Source of the DNA: Sphingopyxis sp. HIX
GTDB taxonomy: Bacteria; Pseudomonadota; Alphaproteobacteria; Sphingomonadales; Sphingomonadaceae
DNA: 61,991 nucleotides
Assembly (NCBI RefSeq): GCF_001468285.1
Contig: NZ_LNSB01000033.1
Location: 1 to 61,991 of the forward strand
Direction of reading: 5' to 3'
In this document: positions 39,512-50,048 of the stretch, one piece after another
Numbering within the stretch: position 1 is the stretch's first letter
How the letters are laid out: each line of letters opens with the position of its first letter
Made by a program: the position numbers and the translations under genes
The notes under the pieces: model-generated
The model's database searches: none
What the model saw: the letters and a program-made list of their open reading frames with translations, nothing else
Told to the model about the DNA's origin: nothing

Positions 39512-40506
39512 GCCGGTTCGGCCCCTTCCCCGATCCCGCCGCGCTGCTGGATCATGACGAGGCCGCGCACGCGTTTAGCGTGATGCTCGACGGCGGCGGC
39601 AGCGACCAGGATGTCGCGGGTTTCCTGACGGCGCTCGCCGACCGCGGCGAAACGATGGTCGAGATCGCCGCCGCGGCGCAGGCGATGCGCGACCGGCTGA
39701 TCCCGGTCGAAGCGCCTGCGGGCGCGATCGACGTCTGCGGCACCGGCGGCGACGGCCACCACACCTTGAACGTCTCGACCGCGGTCGCGATCGTCGTGGC
39801 GGCGTGCGAGGTTCCCGTCGCAAAGCACGGAAATCGCGCCGCTTCCTCCAAATCGGGCGCCGCCGACACGCTCGAAGCGCTCGGCCTCGACATGGACCGC
39901 GCCGACCGCATGGCCGAAGCGCAGCTCGCCGACCTCGGCATCTGTTTCCTCTTCGCGGGCACGCGCCACCCGGCGATGAAGCGCATCATGCCGATCCGCC
40001 GCGCGCTCGGCCGCCGGACGATCTTCAACCTCATGGGCCCGCTCGCCAACCCCGCGCGCGTCACGCGCCAGCTCGTCGGCATCGCGCGCCCCGCCTATGT
40101 CCCCGTCTATGCCGAGGCGCTGCACCGCCTCGGCACCGAGCATTCGCGCGTCGTCTCGGGCGACGAGGGGCTCGACGAACTGTCGCTCGCGGGCGGCAAC
40201 GAGGTCGCGGTGGTCACCCCCGACGGCGTCGTCATGCAGCGCAGCCATGCTGCCGACGCCGGCCTGCCGACGCGCCCGCTCGAGGAACTGCGCGGCGGCG
40301 ACGCCGAATGCAACGCCCAAGCCCTCCGCGCTTTGCTCCAGGGCGACCCCGGCGCCTATCGCGATGCGGTGCTCTACAACGCCGCCGAGGCGCTTGTCGT
40401 CGCGGGCGCGGTCGAAACGCGCACCGAAGGCGCCGAGGAAGCCGCCGAGGCGATCGACAAGGGCCTCGCCAACACGCTGCTCGACTGCTGGATCGCTTAT
40501 AAATGA
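39508..40506 (+). CDS. trpD: anthranilate phosphoribosyltransferase
   Basis: Transfers phosphoribose from PRPP to anthranilate. The 332 residues have the glycine-rich PRPP loop [20 protein letters not shown] (about residue 77), [20 protein letters not shown] (about 107) and [17 protein letters not shown]. The start ATGA overlaps the trpG stop, and its own TGA overlaps trpC in the same way, so TrpG-TrpD-TrpC are translationally coupled. Confidence 0.97.
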   Translation: MSRFGPFPDPAALLDHDEAAHAFSVMLDGGGSDQDVAGFLTALADRGETMVEIAAAAQAMRDRLIPVEAPAGAIDVCGTGGDGHHTLNVSTAVAIVVAACEVPVAKHGNRAASSKSGAADTLEALGLDMDRADRMAEAQLADLGICFLFAGTRHPAMKRIMPIRRALGRRTIFNLMGPLANPARVTRQLVGIARPAYVPVYAEALHRLGTEHSRVVSGDEGLDELSLAGGNEVAVVTPDGVVMQRSHAADAGLPTRPLEELRGGDAECNAQALRALLQGDPGAYRDAVLYNAAEALVVAGAVETRTEGAEEAAEAIDKGLANTLLDCWIAYK

Positions 40507-41294
40507 ACAAACTCACGCAGATATTGGCGACCAAAGCCGAGGAAGTCGCCGAGCGCCGCCAGTCGCGCAGCATCGCCGATCTCGACGCGATCGACGCCGG
40601 CCCCGTGCGCGGCTTCCACAAGGCGTTGCAGGCGAAGATCGACGCGGGCAAATTCGCACTGATCGCCGAAATCAAGAAAGCATCGCCCTCCAAGGGACTG
40701 ATTCGCGACGATTTCAACCCCGCCGACCACGCCCGCGCTTATGAGGCCGGCGGCGGCGCCTGCCTCTCGGTGCTCACCGACGCGCCCTATTTTCAGGGCC
40801 ATGAGGAATATCTGATCGCCGCGCGAACCGCGTGCAGCCTGCCCGTGCTGCGCAAGGATTTCATGATCGACCCGTGGCAGGTCGCCGAAGCACGCTCGAT
40901 CGGCTCCGACGCGATCCTGATCATCGTCGCCGCGCTCGACGACGGCGCGATGCGCGAGATCGAAGCGGCTGCCATCGACCGCGGCATGGACGTCCTCGTC
41001 GAAGTCCATGACGAGGCCGAGTTCGACCGCGCGCTGAGCCAGCTCCAATCGCGCCTGATCGGGGTCAACAACCGCGATCTCAAAACCTTCGAAACCGACC
41101 TCGCGGTCACCGAACGACTCGCCAAGCTGGTCCCGCCGGGCACCTTGCTGGTCGGCGAAAGCGGCATCGCCACCCACGCCGACTGCCAGCGCCTGTCGGC
41201 AAGCGGCGTGAACAGCTTCCTAGTCGGCGAAAGCCTGATGCGGCAGGCCGACGTGACCGCTGCGACGATGGCGTTGCTGGAGGGCCGCGGTTGA
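40503..41294 (+). CDS. trpC: indole-3-glycerol-phosphate synthase
   Basis: Ring-closure enzyme of tryptophan synthesis with a TIM-barrel. The 263 residues have [20 protein letters not shown] (catalytic lysine and phosphate region), [35 protein letters not shown] and [16 protein letters not shown]. It is the separate, monofunctional form (not fused to TrpF). It is the last trp gene here; trpF, trpB and trpA are not in the window. A weak inverted repeat follows in the 122-bp gap. Confidence 0.97.
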   Translation: MNKLTQILATKAEEVAERRQSRSIADLDAIDAGPVRGFHKALQAKIDAGKFALIAEIKKASPSKGLIRDDFNPADHARAYEAGGGACLSVLTDAPYFQGHEEYLIAARTACSLPVLRKDFMIDPWQVAEARSIGSDAILIIVAALDDGAMREIEAAAIDRGMDVLVEVHDEAEFDRALSQLQSRLIGVNNRDLKTFETDLAVTERLAKLVPPGTLLVGESGIATHADCQRLSASGVNSFLVGESLMRQADVTAATMALLEGRG

Positions 41295-41416
41295 TGTTGG
41301 GGGTTAGCCGGCAGCCAGCTGTCCGGCGCTAGCCGCCGATTGGTTGCCGCGCCCCAACCGCGCGACCTTTGCAAACAAGGATCGAGAACGGCCCCCTCGG
41401 CTCCACCGATCCGGCA

Positions 41417-42433
41417 TCAAAACATGCCGAGGCTGTGCAGCCATTGCTCGACCTGCCCCGGCCATTCGGTGGTGATCGGATCGCCGGTCGGCCGCATCCC
41501 AAAGGCGTGACCGCCCTTCGCGTACAGCCGCATATCGACCGGCACCCCCGCGTCGTTCAGTGCCAGCGCATAGGCCATCGCCTGCCGGATATCGTCGATG
41601 GGATCGTCCATGGCGTGGATGATCAACGTCGGCGGCGCCTTCGCGCTGATCTCGACCCATGGTTGCAGTTCCAGGCTGTTCCTCCCCTTGCTGTTATCCA
41701 GCATTCGCGCGGTATAGGCGATGATGGCAAAGTCGGGCCGCGGGGATTGGCGGTCTGCCGCGTCGGCCGGCGGATAGCTGCGCTCCTCGGTGTTGCTCAT
41801 ATTCGCCGCGAGATACGCGCCAGCCGAAAAACCGATGACGCCGATCTTGTTCGGCTCGACGCCGTAGGTCGCGGCCCGCTCCCGCAACAGCCCCATCGCG
41901 CGCTGGGCGTCTTCCAGACCCAGGAGGATCTTCGGTCGCTGCTGTTTCCCCTTTTCCTTCGGCCACACTTGCGGCGTCCGGTATTTCAGCAGGGCGCAGG
42001 TCATACCCTGCCGAACGACCCACTCGCAAATCTCGGTGCCTTCCAGATCGGTCGCCACCGCGTGGAATCCGCCGCCTGGCAACACCAGCATCGTCGTGCC
42101 TCTATTGCGCCCTTTCGGCCGATAGATCGTCATCGTCGGCCGCGTGACATAGCTGGCCCAATGCCACGGCCTGCCGCCGACCAGGGGAGAGCCATTGCCG
42201 GTTGCTTCGGGATGATCGCCGGTATCCGGCTTTGCGAGCGGGACGTGTGCAGGCCATAGCGGCACCTGTATGCCGTCGGCTGTCGGTTGCCACACGCCCT
42301 CCTTTTCGACTTTCGGAATGTCGATCCTGGCGGGCACCCCGCCGGTCTTGCCCGCCTGCGCACCAGCCGGTCCGGCCAGACAGCTCGCAATCAGGAGCGA
42401 GGGAATGACAAAGCGCAAGCGTGACAAACTCAT
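41417..42433 (-). CDS. exported alpha/beta hydrolase (BD-FAE/acetyl-xylan-esterase-like)
   Basis: The 338-residue protein has a signal peptide ([20 protein letters not shown], cleavage near AQA). The esterase fold shows [19 protein letters not shown] (oxyanion loop), nucleophile [15 protein letters not shown] (Ser near residue 208), acid in [10 protein letters not shown], and histidine in [13 protein letters not shown]. It resembles carbohydrate acetyl-esterases. ATG 42433 is directly abutted by AGGAG, an unusually short spacing. It is inserted on the opposite strand between trpC and moaC. Its base composition is less GC-biased than the trp genes, which may reflect later acquisition. Confidence 0.85.
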   Translation of the reverse strand: MSLSRLRFVIPSLLIASCLAGPAGAQAGKTGGVPARIDIPKVEKEGVWQPTADGIQVPLWPAHVPLAKPDTGDHPEATGNGSPLVGGRPWHWASYVTRPTMTIYRPKGRNRGTTMLVLPGGGFHAVATDLEGTEICEWVVRQGMTCALLKYRTPQVWPKEKGKQQRPKILLGLEDAQRAMGLLRERAATYGVEPNKIGVIGFSAGAYLAANMSNTEERSYPPADAADRQSPRPDFAIIAYTARMLDNSKGRNSLELQPWVEISAKAPPTLIIHAMDDPIDDIRQAMAYALALNDAGVPVDMRLYAKGGHAFGMRPTGDPITTEWPGQVEQWLHSLGMF

Positions 42434-42630
42434 CTCCTGTTCCGAAAGGCGCAAACCGCTGGTCGCACGGTCGAGACTATCCTCGTTGCGGATGCGCGGG
42501 CAACGGCCGTCTGCGATTTCTCCACAAGCATGTGGGTCCAATAGTGTGGATGAAGGCGAGGAGGTTGCCGCGGGGCCACGTGCATCCATTCCCCTTGCCT
42601 TTCCGCCCCCGCCTTGCTTCGCTCCCCGGC

Positions 42631-43104
42631 ATGACGCTCAAACCGACTCATCTCGACGACAGCGGCGCCGCGCATATGGTCGATGTCGGCGCCAAGCCCG
42701 CGACCCAGCGCCACGCCGTCGCCGCGGGCCGCATCGCCATGTCTCCGCAAGCGCTCGAAGCGATCCGCAGCGGCAACGCCCCCAAGGGCGACGTCATCTC
42801 GACCGCGCGCATCGCGGGCATCATGGCCGCCAAGCGCACCTCGGACCTCATCCCGCTCTGCCACCCGCTCGCGCTGAGCAAGGTCGGTGTCGACTTCACC
42901 TGGGAAGCGAACGGCATCGCCGTCACCGCGACCGCCGCGACCACGGGCCCCACGGGGGTCGAGATGGAGGCGCTCACCGCCGCCTCGGTCGCTTTGCTCA
43001 CCCTCTACGACATGGCGAAGGCGCTCGATCGCGCGATGATGATCGGCGACATCCGCCTGCTCGAAAAGAGCGGCGGCCGCTCGGGCGACTGGTCCGCGGC
43101 ATGA
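42631..43104 (+). CDS. moaC: cyclic pyranopterin monophosphate synthase
   Basis: Second step of molybdopterin synthesis, acting with MoaA. The 157 residues have [55 protein letters not shown] (substrate histidine), [20 protein letters not shown], and the lysine block [20 protein letters not shown] 42631 follows the sequence ctccccggc. It overlaps moeA as ATGA. Confidence 0.97.
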   Translation: MTLKPTHLDDSGAAHMVDVGAKPATQRHAVAAGRIAMSPQALEAIRSGNAPKGDVISTARIAGIMAAKRTSDLIPLCHPLALSKVGVDFTWEANGIAVTATAATTGPTGVEMEALTAASVALLTLYDMAKALDRAMMIGDIRLLEKSGGRSGDWSAA

Positions 43105-44291
43105 GCAAATTGCTCCCGGTCGAGGAAGCCCAGGCCCGGCTCCTCGCACTCCGCGCCCCGCTCGCGCCCGAAAAAGTCGCTTTTTCCGAATCGCTTGGCC
43201 GCTATCTTTCAGAAGACGTCATCGCCCGGCGCGACCAGCCCGCCGCGCCGCTCTCGGCGATGGACGGCTATGCGATCCGCCACGCCGACCTGCCCGGCCC
43301 CTGGACCGTCGCCGGCGAGGTCGCCGCGGGCGCCGTCGCCGCCGCGCCGCTCAGCCGCGGCGAAGCGATGCGCATCTTCACCGGCGCGCCCCTCCCCGAA
43401 GGCGCCGACACCGTACTGATTCAGGAAGATGTCGCGGTCGACGGCGCCACGCTCACACTGACCGACCCCGCCCCGACGCTGCCCGGCCAGCATGTCCGCG
43501 ACCGCGCGAGCGATTTTGCGACCGGCGCGACGCTCCTCCCCACGGGCAGCCGCCTGACCCCCGGCGCGATCGCCGCCGCGATCATGGGCGGCGGCGCGCA
43601 GCTTGTCGTCGGGGGCCGCCCGCGCGTCGCGATCCTCACCACCGGCGACGAGCTCGTCCAGCCGGGCCACGCGCTCGCCCCCGGCCAGATCCCCGACAGC
43701 AACGGCACGATGCTCGCCGCGATGCTCGCCGCCGAGCCCGCGGTCGTCGGCCTGCCGCTCCACATCCGCGACGACCGCGAGACTTTGTCCAAGGTTCTGA
43801 AGGACCTGGCACGACGTCACGACGTCATCGTCACCGTCGGAGGCGCCTCGGTCGGCGATCACGACCATGTCCGCGGCGCGCTCGACGATGCCGGCGGCGC
43901 GCTCGATTTCTGGAAGATCGCGATGCGCCCGGGCAAGCCGCTGATCGCCGGAACGCTCGGCGACGCGCTGCTGCTCGGGCTGCCCGGCAACCCCTCGTCG
44001 GCCTTCGTCACCGCGACGCTGTTCCTGATTCCGCTCGTCCGCCACCTCGCCGGCGCCGCCGCGCCGCTCCCCGAGATCCGCCACGCCCCGCTGCGCGCCG
44101 CGCTCGGGCCCGGCGGCAAGCGCCGCGACTATCTGCGCGCGCAGCTGCACCACGGCGGCCTCGCGGTGTTCGACAGCCAGGACAGCGGCCGCACCTTCCC
44201 GCTCGCCGCCGCGACGGCGCTCGTCCTGCGCGAGATCGACGCTGCCCCCCGCGACGCGGGCGATGTCGCCGCTTATATCGACATCGCTTGA
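43101..44291 (+). CDS. moeA: molybdopterin molybdenumtransferase
   Basis: Inserts molybdate into adenylated molybdopterin. The 396 residues have [36 protein letters not shown], the MoCF/Mog-like domain with [12 protein letters not shown] and [28 protein letters not shown] and [15 protein letters not shown]. It is coupled to moaC by ATGA. Its stop codon (44289-44291) lies inside the predicted -35 box of lexA, so the two transcripts abut. Confidence 0.96.
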   Translation: MSKLLPVEEAQARLLALRAPLAPEKVAFSESLGRYLSEDVIARRDQPAAPLSAMDGYAIRHADLPGPWTVAGEVAAGAVAAAPLSRGEAMRIFTGAPLPEGADTVLIQEDVAVDGATLTLTDPAPTLPGQHVRDRASDFATGATLLPTGSRLTPGAIAAAIMGGGAQLVVGGRPRVAILTTGDELVQPGHALAPGQIPDSNGTMLAAMLAAEPAVVGLPLHIRDDRETLSKVLKDLARRHDVIVTVGGASVGDHDHVRGALDDAGGALDFWKIAMRPGKPLIAGTLGDALLLGLPGNPSSAFVTATLFLIPLVRHLAGAAAPLPEIRHAPLRAALGPGGKRRDYLRAQLHHGGLAVFDSQDSGRTFPLAAATALVLREIDAAPRDAGDVAAYIDIA

Positions 44292-44319
44292 CAAGTTCGC
44301 ATCTGTTCCTTTATCGTTC
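44288..44319 (+). promoter_or_regulatory. lexA promoter with SOS box GTTC-N7-GTTC
   Basis: GTTC (44305-44308), seven bases, GTTC (44316-44319): exactly the alphaproteobacterial LexA operator. A further GTTC at 44295-44298 is spaced six bases from the first. The operator sits just downstream of TTGACA (44288-44293), which would be the -35 box, with a -10 of the type TTATCG about 17 bases on. LexA bound here would occlude polymerase, giving autorepression relieved by DNA damage. Confidence 0.8.
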
Positions 44320-44355
44320 TCCTTATGTCCGAACCGGCTTCATGGAGAACGCCCG

Positions 44356-45042
44356 ATGTTGACCGCCAAGCAGCATGAACTGCTCCACTTCATCCAGCAA
44401 AAGCTCGACGCGAGCGGCATCTCGCCGTCGTTCGAGGAGATGAAGGAAGCGCTGGGCCTCAAGTCCAAGTCGGGAATCCATCGCCTTATCAGCGCCCTGG
44501 AGGAACGCGGTTTCCTTCGCCGCCTCCCCAACCGCGCCCGCGCGCTCGAAGTGGTCAAACTTCCCGAGGGCGGCAAGATCGCCGATATGCATAAAGTTCG
44601 TGAAAATGTGATCCCGCTGCGCCAGCCCGCGCCCCAGCTCAAGCCGATCGCCGCGAACGACATCGTCGAGGTTCCGCTGCACGGCAAGATCGCCGCGGGC
44701 GTGCCGATCGAGGCGTTCGAGGATTACAACAATCTCGCCGTCCCCGCCGCGCTGCTCGGCGCGGGCGAACATTATGCGCTCGAGGTCTCGGGCGACTCGA
44801 TGGTCGAGGCGGGCATCTTCGACGGCGACTATGCGCTGATCCAGAAGGTCAGCACCGCGCGCGAGGGCGACATCGTCGTCGCGCTCGTCGACGGACAGGA
44901 CGCGACGCTCAAATATTTCCGCCGCGAGGGCAAGATGATCCGCCTCGACCCCGCGAACAGCGCCTATGAGCCCCAGCGCTACGAGGCCGAGCGCGTCATG
45001 GTGCAGGGGAAATTGTCGGGATTGCTTCGTCGTTACCACTGA
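44356..45042 (+). CDS. lexA: SOS-response repressor LexA
   Basis: Repressor that self-cleaves when RecA is activated. The 228 residues have an N-terminal winged helix ([40 protein letters not shown]) and a long linker typical of alphaproteobacterial LexA. The cleavage site is the Ala-Gly in [10 protein letters not shown] (about residue 115). The catalytic serine is in [12 protein letters not shown] and the lysine in DATLKYFRR. The SOS box lies 37 bases upstream of the ATG. The last 47 bases overlap the 3' end of the convergent comEC gene. Confidence 0.97.
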   Translation: MLTAKQHELLHFIQQKLDASGISPSFEEMKEALGLKSKSGIHRLISALEERGFLRRLPNRARALEVVKLPEGGKIADMHKVRENVIPLRQPAPQLKPIAANDIVEVPLHGKIAAGVPIEAFEDYNNLAVPAALLGAGEHYALEVSGDSMVEAGIFDGDYALIQKVSTAREGDIVVALVDGQDATLKYFRREGKMIRLDPANSAYEPQRYEAERVMVQGKLSGLLRRYH

Positions 45043-47143
45043 CCTGCGGCGGGCGGCGCCACGGATGTTCGTCGCCCGCACGTAGACTGGCCGCTGCGCG
45101 CGGCGGCTCGCCCAGATAAAGCGCGAGCCCGCCGGTCTGGGGCAGGCTGTCGCGATCGACCGTGAGCCAGCGCCCCACGCATTCGCGCGGCAGCCAGCGG
45201 TCGCTGATCACGACATCGGCCGCCGCGCACGCCGCCGCCATCTCGCTCCCCTCGATCCGGTCGCGGCCCCGCGCCGCGAGGATCGTCCGCCCGCGCTGGC
45301 GCCAGCGGCAGAAGTCGCGGTTGCATATCACATGGTCGAGCTCGGCGAGCGCGCCGAGCGGCGCGTCGATCCCCGCCGCCTCGGCGACCGAATCGCGCAC
45401 ATAATCGCCCGCGCGGTCGCGCAGCAGCGCATAGCTGCCATCGGGCAGCGCCGCCGCGACATGCTTGCCGTCGCTCGTCACAAGCAGGTCGGGCCGCGGC
45501 TGGACGAAGAGCACCGCCATGCCCGCGAGCAACGGCACCGCGCCCCAGCGCCGCCAGCCGGTCTGCCACAACAGCAGCCACAGCCCGCCGAACACCGCGA
45601 GCCCGAAACCCCAGGGCGGAAACACCGGCAGCGTCGCGACCGCGCCCGGCGCATCGGCGACGCTGTGCGCGAGCCAGATCAGCAGCTTCAGCGCCTGCTC
45701 GGCTACCCACCAGAAGGGCGCACCGAGCCCGACCGCGTCGAACAGCAGAGCCAGCGCCTCGGCAGGCATGATCACGAAAGTGGTCAGCGGGATCGCGACG
45801 ACATTGGCCAGCGCGCCGTAGAGCCCCGCCTTGTGGAAATGGAAGAGCGCGATCGGCGCCAGCGCGACTTCGACCACCAGGCCCGTGATCACCAGCCCGA
45901 CGATCCCGCGCCCCAGCCGCCGCGGCCAGCCCTCCTCGCGCCGCGCCATGAAGTGCTGCATCCAGCGCCCCTCGTGCAGCGCGACGATCGCGGTGATCGC
46001 CGCGAAGCTCAGCTGGAAGCTCGGCCCCGCCAGCGCCTCGGGCCGCCACAGCAGCACGATCAGCGCGCCCGCCGCGACCAGCCGCAGGGTCAGCGCCTCG
46101 CGCCCTAGCAGGATCGCCACGAGCACCAGCAGCGCCGCGATGAACGAGCGCAAGGTCGGCACCTCGGCCCCCGCCAGCAGCGTATAACCGCCCCCCGCCA
46201 GCGCCGCGACCGCCGCGGCGAGCGGCAGCACATAGCCGCCGAGCGCGAGCCGCCGGCTCAAGCCCAGCAGCCGCATCGCCAGCAGCATCGCGAAACCCAC
46301 CACCGCGGTGACGTGCAGCCCGCTGATCGACAGCAGATGCGCGAGCCCGCTCCGCCGCATCGCCTCCTCGTCGGCGGGGTCGATCGCGCCGCGGTCGCCC
46401 GCGACCAGCGCCGCCGCGATCCCGCCCGCCGATCCGTCGATCTGCTGATGGATATGGCTGCTCAGCCGCGCGCGCAGCGTCTGCTCGCCCTGCCCCGCCC
46501 CCGGCGCACGCCGGATCTCGCCGAGCACCGTCCCGACCGCGCCCAGCCGGTCGAACCACGCGCGCTGCGCAAAATCATAACCCCCGGGCAGGCTCGCCGC
46601 GGGCGGCGGCATCAGCCGCGCGCGCAGCCCGACCGCTTCGCCCGGCGCGATCCCCGCCCCCTGCACCCCGTCGGCGGTCAGCCGCACGCGCGGCGGCAGG
46701 TCGGGGCGGCCGTGCGGACGCAGGATCAGCCGCACCTGGCCCTTGGCGGGCAGCGGCTCGACACTTTCGACCACCGCCGAAAATTGCGTGACCACCGGCG
46801 CCGCGAGCACCGGCGCCTCGACCCACAGCGCACGCCCCCAGATCAACAGCATCCCCGCCGCCGCCACGGCGCTGCCAAGGACCAGCATCCGCCCCGCGCG
46901 CCGCTGCCACCCCATGAGCAATCCCGTGAGCGCCAGCGCCGCGAGCGCCAGCAACAGGCCGATCCAGTGCATCTGGGTGGGCAAGGAGAACCAGGCCGCG
47001 ATCCCCGCGCCCAGCATCACCGGCAGCCACAGCGCTATCCGCTCGCGCTCGGCGTCGAGCCGCGCCTCGATGCTTTCGGACAGCCGCCGCATCGCCGCCG
47101 CGACCGCCATGCCAATGGGCGTTTGAAGCGGCCTTGTCGCCAT
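44996..47143 (-). CDS. comEC: ComEC/Rec2-type DNA-uptake channel protein
   Basis: Predicted inner-membrane channel for single-stranded DNA during transformation. The 715 residues contain an N-terminal DUF4131-like part, the competence core with [36 protein letters not shown], and [20 protein letters not shown], and about 10 membrane helices. The C-terminal cytosolic or periplasmic segment ([20 protein letters not shown] onward) lacks the H-x-H-x-D-H metal motif of the metallo-beta-lactamase domain found in many ComECs. It converges on lexA, overlapping by 47 bases, and is divergent from gltX. Other competence genes are not seen. Confidence 0.9.
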   Translation of the reverse strand: MATRPLQTPIGMAVAAAMRRLSESIEARLDAERERIALWLPVMLGAGIAAWFSLPTQMHWIGLLLALAALALTGLLMGWQRRAGRMLVLGSAVAAAGMLLIWGRALWVEAPVLAAPVVTQFSAVVESVEPLPAKGQVRLILRPHGRPDLPPRVRLTADGVQGAGIAPGEAVGLRARLMPPPAASLPGGYDFAQRAWFDRLGAVGTVLGEIRRAPGAGQGEQTLRARLSSHIHQQIDGSAGGIAAALVAGDRGAIDPADEEAMRRSGLAHLLSISGLHVTAVVGFAMLLAMRLLGLSRRLALGGYVLPLAAAVAALAGGGYTLLAGAEVPTLRSFIAALLVLVAILLGREALTLRLVAAGALIVLLWRPEALAGPSFQLSFAAITAIVALHEGRWMQHFMARREEGWPRRLGRGIVGLVITGLVVEVALAPIALFHFHKAGLYGALANVVAIPLTTFVIMPAEALALLFDAVGLGAPFWWVAEQALKLLIWLAHSVADAPGAVATLPVFPPWGFGLAVFGGLWLLLWQTGWRRWGAVPLLAGMAVLFVQPRPDLLVTSDGKHVAAALPDGSYALLRDRAGDYVRDSVAEAAGIDAPLGALAELDHVICNRDFCRWRQRGRTILAARGRDRIEGSEMAAACAAADVVISDRWLPRECVGRWLTVDRDSLPQTGGLALYLGEPPRAAASLRAGDEHPWRRPPQVSGNDEAIPTISPAP

Positions 47144-47213
47144 GCTAGGGGCACCCCCGAACCCCGCCCCCGGACCTTCGCCGGGGCCGGCAAAGTGAGT
47201 GAAAGAGGCCGTG

Positions 47214-48668
47214 GTGGCAACCGAAAATCAAGCAATATCATCCGAAGCGACCGGCGCAGACGTGGTCACGCGTTTCGCCCCGTCGCCCACGGGTTTCCTG
47301 CATATCGGCGGCGCGCGCACTGCGCTGTTCAACTGGCTGTTCGCGCGCCACCATGGCGGCAAGTTCCTGCTGCGCATCGAGGATACCGACCGCGCGCGAT
47401 CGACCGACGCCGCGATCGACGCGATCCTCGACGGCATGCAGTGGCTGGACCTCGACTGGGACGGCGAGACGGTGTTCCAGTTCGCGCGCGCCGGTCGCCA
47501 CGCCGACGTCGCGCACGAGCTGCTCGCCAGTGGCGCCGCCTATCGCTGCTACCTGACGCAGGACGAACTCGCCGCGATGCGCGCCGAGGCGCAGGAAAAG
47601 CGCCTGCCCTTCCGCGTCCGCAGCCCCTGGCGCGACCGCAGCGACGGCGACCCCGCGGTCCCGCACGTCGTGCGCCTGCGCGCGCCGCAGGACGGCGCCG
47701 AGACGATCCACGACAAGGTGCAGGGCGAGGTCACCGTCCAGAATGCCGAGCTCGACGATTTCGTCCTGCTCCGGAGCGACGGCACCCCGACCTATATGCT
47801 CAGCGTCGTCGTCGACGACAACGATATGGGCGTGACGCATGTGATCCGCGGCGACGACCATCTCAACAACGCCTTCCGCCAATTGGCCCTCATCGACGCG
47901 ATGGGCTGGCGCCGTCCGGTCTATGCGCATGTGCCGCTGATCCACGGCGCCGACGGCGCCAAATTATCGAAGCGCCACGGCGCGCTCGGCGTCGACGCCT
48001 ATCGCGACGAGATGGGTTACCTGCCCGAAGCGGTGAACAATTATCTCCTTCGCTTGGGCTGGGGCCATGGCGACGACGAGATCATCAGCCGCGAACAGGC
48101 GACCGAATGGTTCGACCTCGACCATGTCGGCCGCTCGCCCTCGCGCTTCGACTTCAAAAAGCTCGAGAATCTCAACGGCCATTATCTCCGCGAGGCCGAC
48201 GATACTCGCCTCGCCGCGCTCGTCGCGCCGATGACGGGCAAGCTGCTCGGCCGTGACCTCACCGCCGCCGAGCGGGATCTGCTCGCAGCGGCGATGCCCG
48301 CGCTCAAGCCGCGCGCCAAGACGCTGCACGAGATCGCCGACGGCGCGACCTTCCTCTTCGTCCCCGAACCGCTGGCGATGGACGACAAGGCCGCGGCGGT
48401 GCTAAAGGACACGCCGGAGGGGATGCTCGCGTCGATCGCCGATCGTCTGCGCGCGCTGCCGACATGGTCGCAGGAATTGGTGGAGGCCGCGGTTCGCGAG
48501 GAAAGCGAAGCGGCCGGCGTCGGGCTGGGGAAACTGGCCCAGCCGCTGCGGGCGGCCCTCACGGGGCGCACCGTATCGCCGGGTATTTTCGACGTGCTTC
48601 TGCTGCTGGGCCGCGATGCCAGCCTGGCGCGACTTGACGCAGCGCACAATAATCCGGCAGGGGCGTAG
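47214..48668 (+). CDS. gltX: glutamyl-tRNA synthetase
   Basis: Charges tRNA-Glu (and possibly tRNA-Gln in organisms using the amidotransferase route). The 484 residues have the class-I HIGH-equivalent [29 protein letters not shown], and the KMSKS-equivalent [13 protein letters not shown], with a C-terminal helical anticodon domain. Of three GTG candidates (47199, 47211, 47214), I choose 47214 because AGAGG lies 5 bases upstream; the N-terminal extension before VVTRFAP is short in any case. Confidence 0.95.
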   Translation: MATENQAISSEATGADVVTRFAPSPTGFLHIGGARTALFNWLFARHHGGKFLLRIEDTDRARSTDAAIDAILDGMQWLDLDWDGETVFQFARAGRHADVAHELLASGAAYRCYLTQDELAAMRAEAQEKRLPFRVRSPWRDRSDGDPAVPHVVRLRAPQDGAETIHDKVQGEVTVQNAELDDFVLLRSDGTPTYMLSVVVDDNDMGVTHVIRGDDHLNNAFRQLALIDAMGWRRPVYAHVPLIHGADGAKLSKRHGALGVDAYRDEMGYLPEAVNNYLLRLGWGHGDDEIISREQATEWFDLDHVGRSPSRFDFKKLENLNGHYLREADDTRLAALVAPMTGKLLGRDLTAAERDLLAAAMPALKPRAKTLHEIADGATFLFVPEPLAMDDKAAAVLKDTPEGMLASIADRLRALPTWSQELVEAAVREESEAAGVGLGKLAQPLRAALTGRTVSPGIFDVLLLLGRDASLARLDAAHNNPAGA

Positions 48669-48706
48669 CCACCGCGACTCTCCCGCCGCAAGATCAGGGG
48701 AATGAC

Positions 48707-49990
48707 ATGACCGAAACTGCAAAAATCACCCTGGGCGACACCACCGTCGACAATCCGGTGCTCAAGGGCACCGTCGGCCCCGACGTCGTCGACATCCGCA
48801 AATTCTACGCCCAGACCGGCGCCTTCACCTACGACCCCGGCTTCACCTCGACCGCGAGCTGCGAATCGGAAATCACCTATATCGACGGCGACGAGGGCGT
48901 GCTCCTCCACCGCGGTTACCCGATCGGCGAACTCGCCGAACATTCGAGCTTCATGGAGGTCTGCTACCTCCTCCTCAACGGCGAGCTGCCGAGCGCCGAC
49001 GAACTCGCCGACTTCGACAATACGATCACCCGCCACACGATGCTGCACGAGCAGCTCGCGACCTTCTACCGCGGTTTCCGCCGCGACGCGCACCCGATGG
49101 CGGTGATGTGCGGCGTGGTCGGCGCGCTCAGCGCCTTCTACCATGACTCGACCGAGATCCACGATCCGCGCCAGCGGATGATCGCCAGCCACCGGCTGAT
49201 CGCGAAGATGCCGACGATCGCGGCGATGGCGTATAAATATTCGGTCGGCCAGCCCTTCGTCTATCCGCGCAACGATTTGAGCTACACCGGCAATTTCCTG
49301 CGCATGACCTTCGGCGTGCCCGCCGAGGAATATGTCGTGAACCCCGTCGTCGAGCGCGCGCTCGACCGCATCTTCATCCTCCACGCCGATCACGAGCAGA
49401 ATGCGTCGACCTCGACCGTCCGCCTCGCGGGTTCGTCGGGTGCGAACCCCTTCGCGTGCATCGCCGCGGGCATCGCCTGCCTGTGGGGCCCTGCGCATGG
49501 CGGCGCGAACGAGGCCGCGCTCAACATGCTGCGCGAAATCGGCCGTCCCGAACGCATCCCCGAATATATCGCGCGCGCCAAGGACAAGGACGACCCGTTC
49601 CGCCTGATGGGCTTCGGCCACCGCGTCTACAAGAATTACGACCCGCGCGCGACGGTGATGCAGAAGACCGTGCGCGAGGTGTTCGAGGCTCTCAAGGTCA
49701 ACGACCCGGTGTTCGAGGTCGCGCTGCAGCTCGAGGAAATGGCGCTCAACGACCCCTATTTCATCGACAAGAAGCTGTTCCCCAACGTCGACTTCTACTC
49801 GGGCGTGATCCTGTCGGCGATCGGCTTTCCGACGACGATGTTCACCGCGCTCTTCGCGCTCGCCCGCACTGTCGGCTGGGTCGCGCAGTGGAACGAGATG
49901 ATCTCGGACCCCGCGCAGAAGATCGGCCGCCCGCGCCAGCTCTACACGGGCCCGACGCAGCGCCCGTACGTGCCGGTCGACAAGCGATAA
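48707..49990 (+). CDS. gltA: citrate synthase (type II)
   Basis: Condenses oxaloacetate and acetyl-CoA at the entry to the TCA cycle. The 427 residues are of the Gram-negative hexameric class, with [40 protein letters not shown], the catalytic histidine region [30 protein letters not shown] and the catalytic aspartate in [19 protein letters not shown] 48707 has CAGGGGAATGAC upstream. A strong terminator follows 24 bases after the stop. Confidence 0.97.
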   Translation: MTETAKITLGDTTVDNPVLKGTVGPDVVDIRKFYAQTGAFTYDPGFTSTASCESEITYIDGDEGVLLHRGYPIGELAEHSSFMEVCYLLLNGELPSADELADFDNTITRHTMLHEQLATFYRGFRRDAHPMAVMCGVVGALSAFYHDSTEIHDPRQRMIASHRLIAKMPTIAAMAYKYSVGQPFVYPRNDLSYTGNFLRMTFGVPAEEYVVNPVVERALDRIFILHADHEQNASTSTVRLAGSSGANPFACIAAGIACLWGPAHGGANEAALNMLREIGRPERIPEYIARAKDKDDPFRLMGFGHRVYKNYDPRATVMQKTVREVFEALKVNDPVFEVALQLEEMALNDPYFIDKKLFPNVDFYSGVILSAIGFPTTMFTALFALARTVGWVAQWNEMISDPAQKIGRPRQLYTGPTQRPYVPVDKR

Positions 49991-50013
49991 ACGCTAGTTT
50001 CAAGGGAATTTCG

Positions 50014-50043
50014 AACGGCGGCGCAGGAAACTGCGCCGCCGTT
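50014..50043. terminator. rho-independent terminator after gltA
   Basis: AACGGCGGCGCAG (50014-50026), a GAAA tetraloop and CTGCGCCGCCGTT (50031-50043) form a perfect 13-bp stem followed by TTTCGATT on the plus strand. It terminates gltA and lies 6 bases from the stop of the convergent histidine-kinase-like gene. Confidence 0.9.
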
Positions 50044-50048
50044 TCGAT

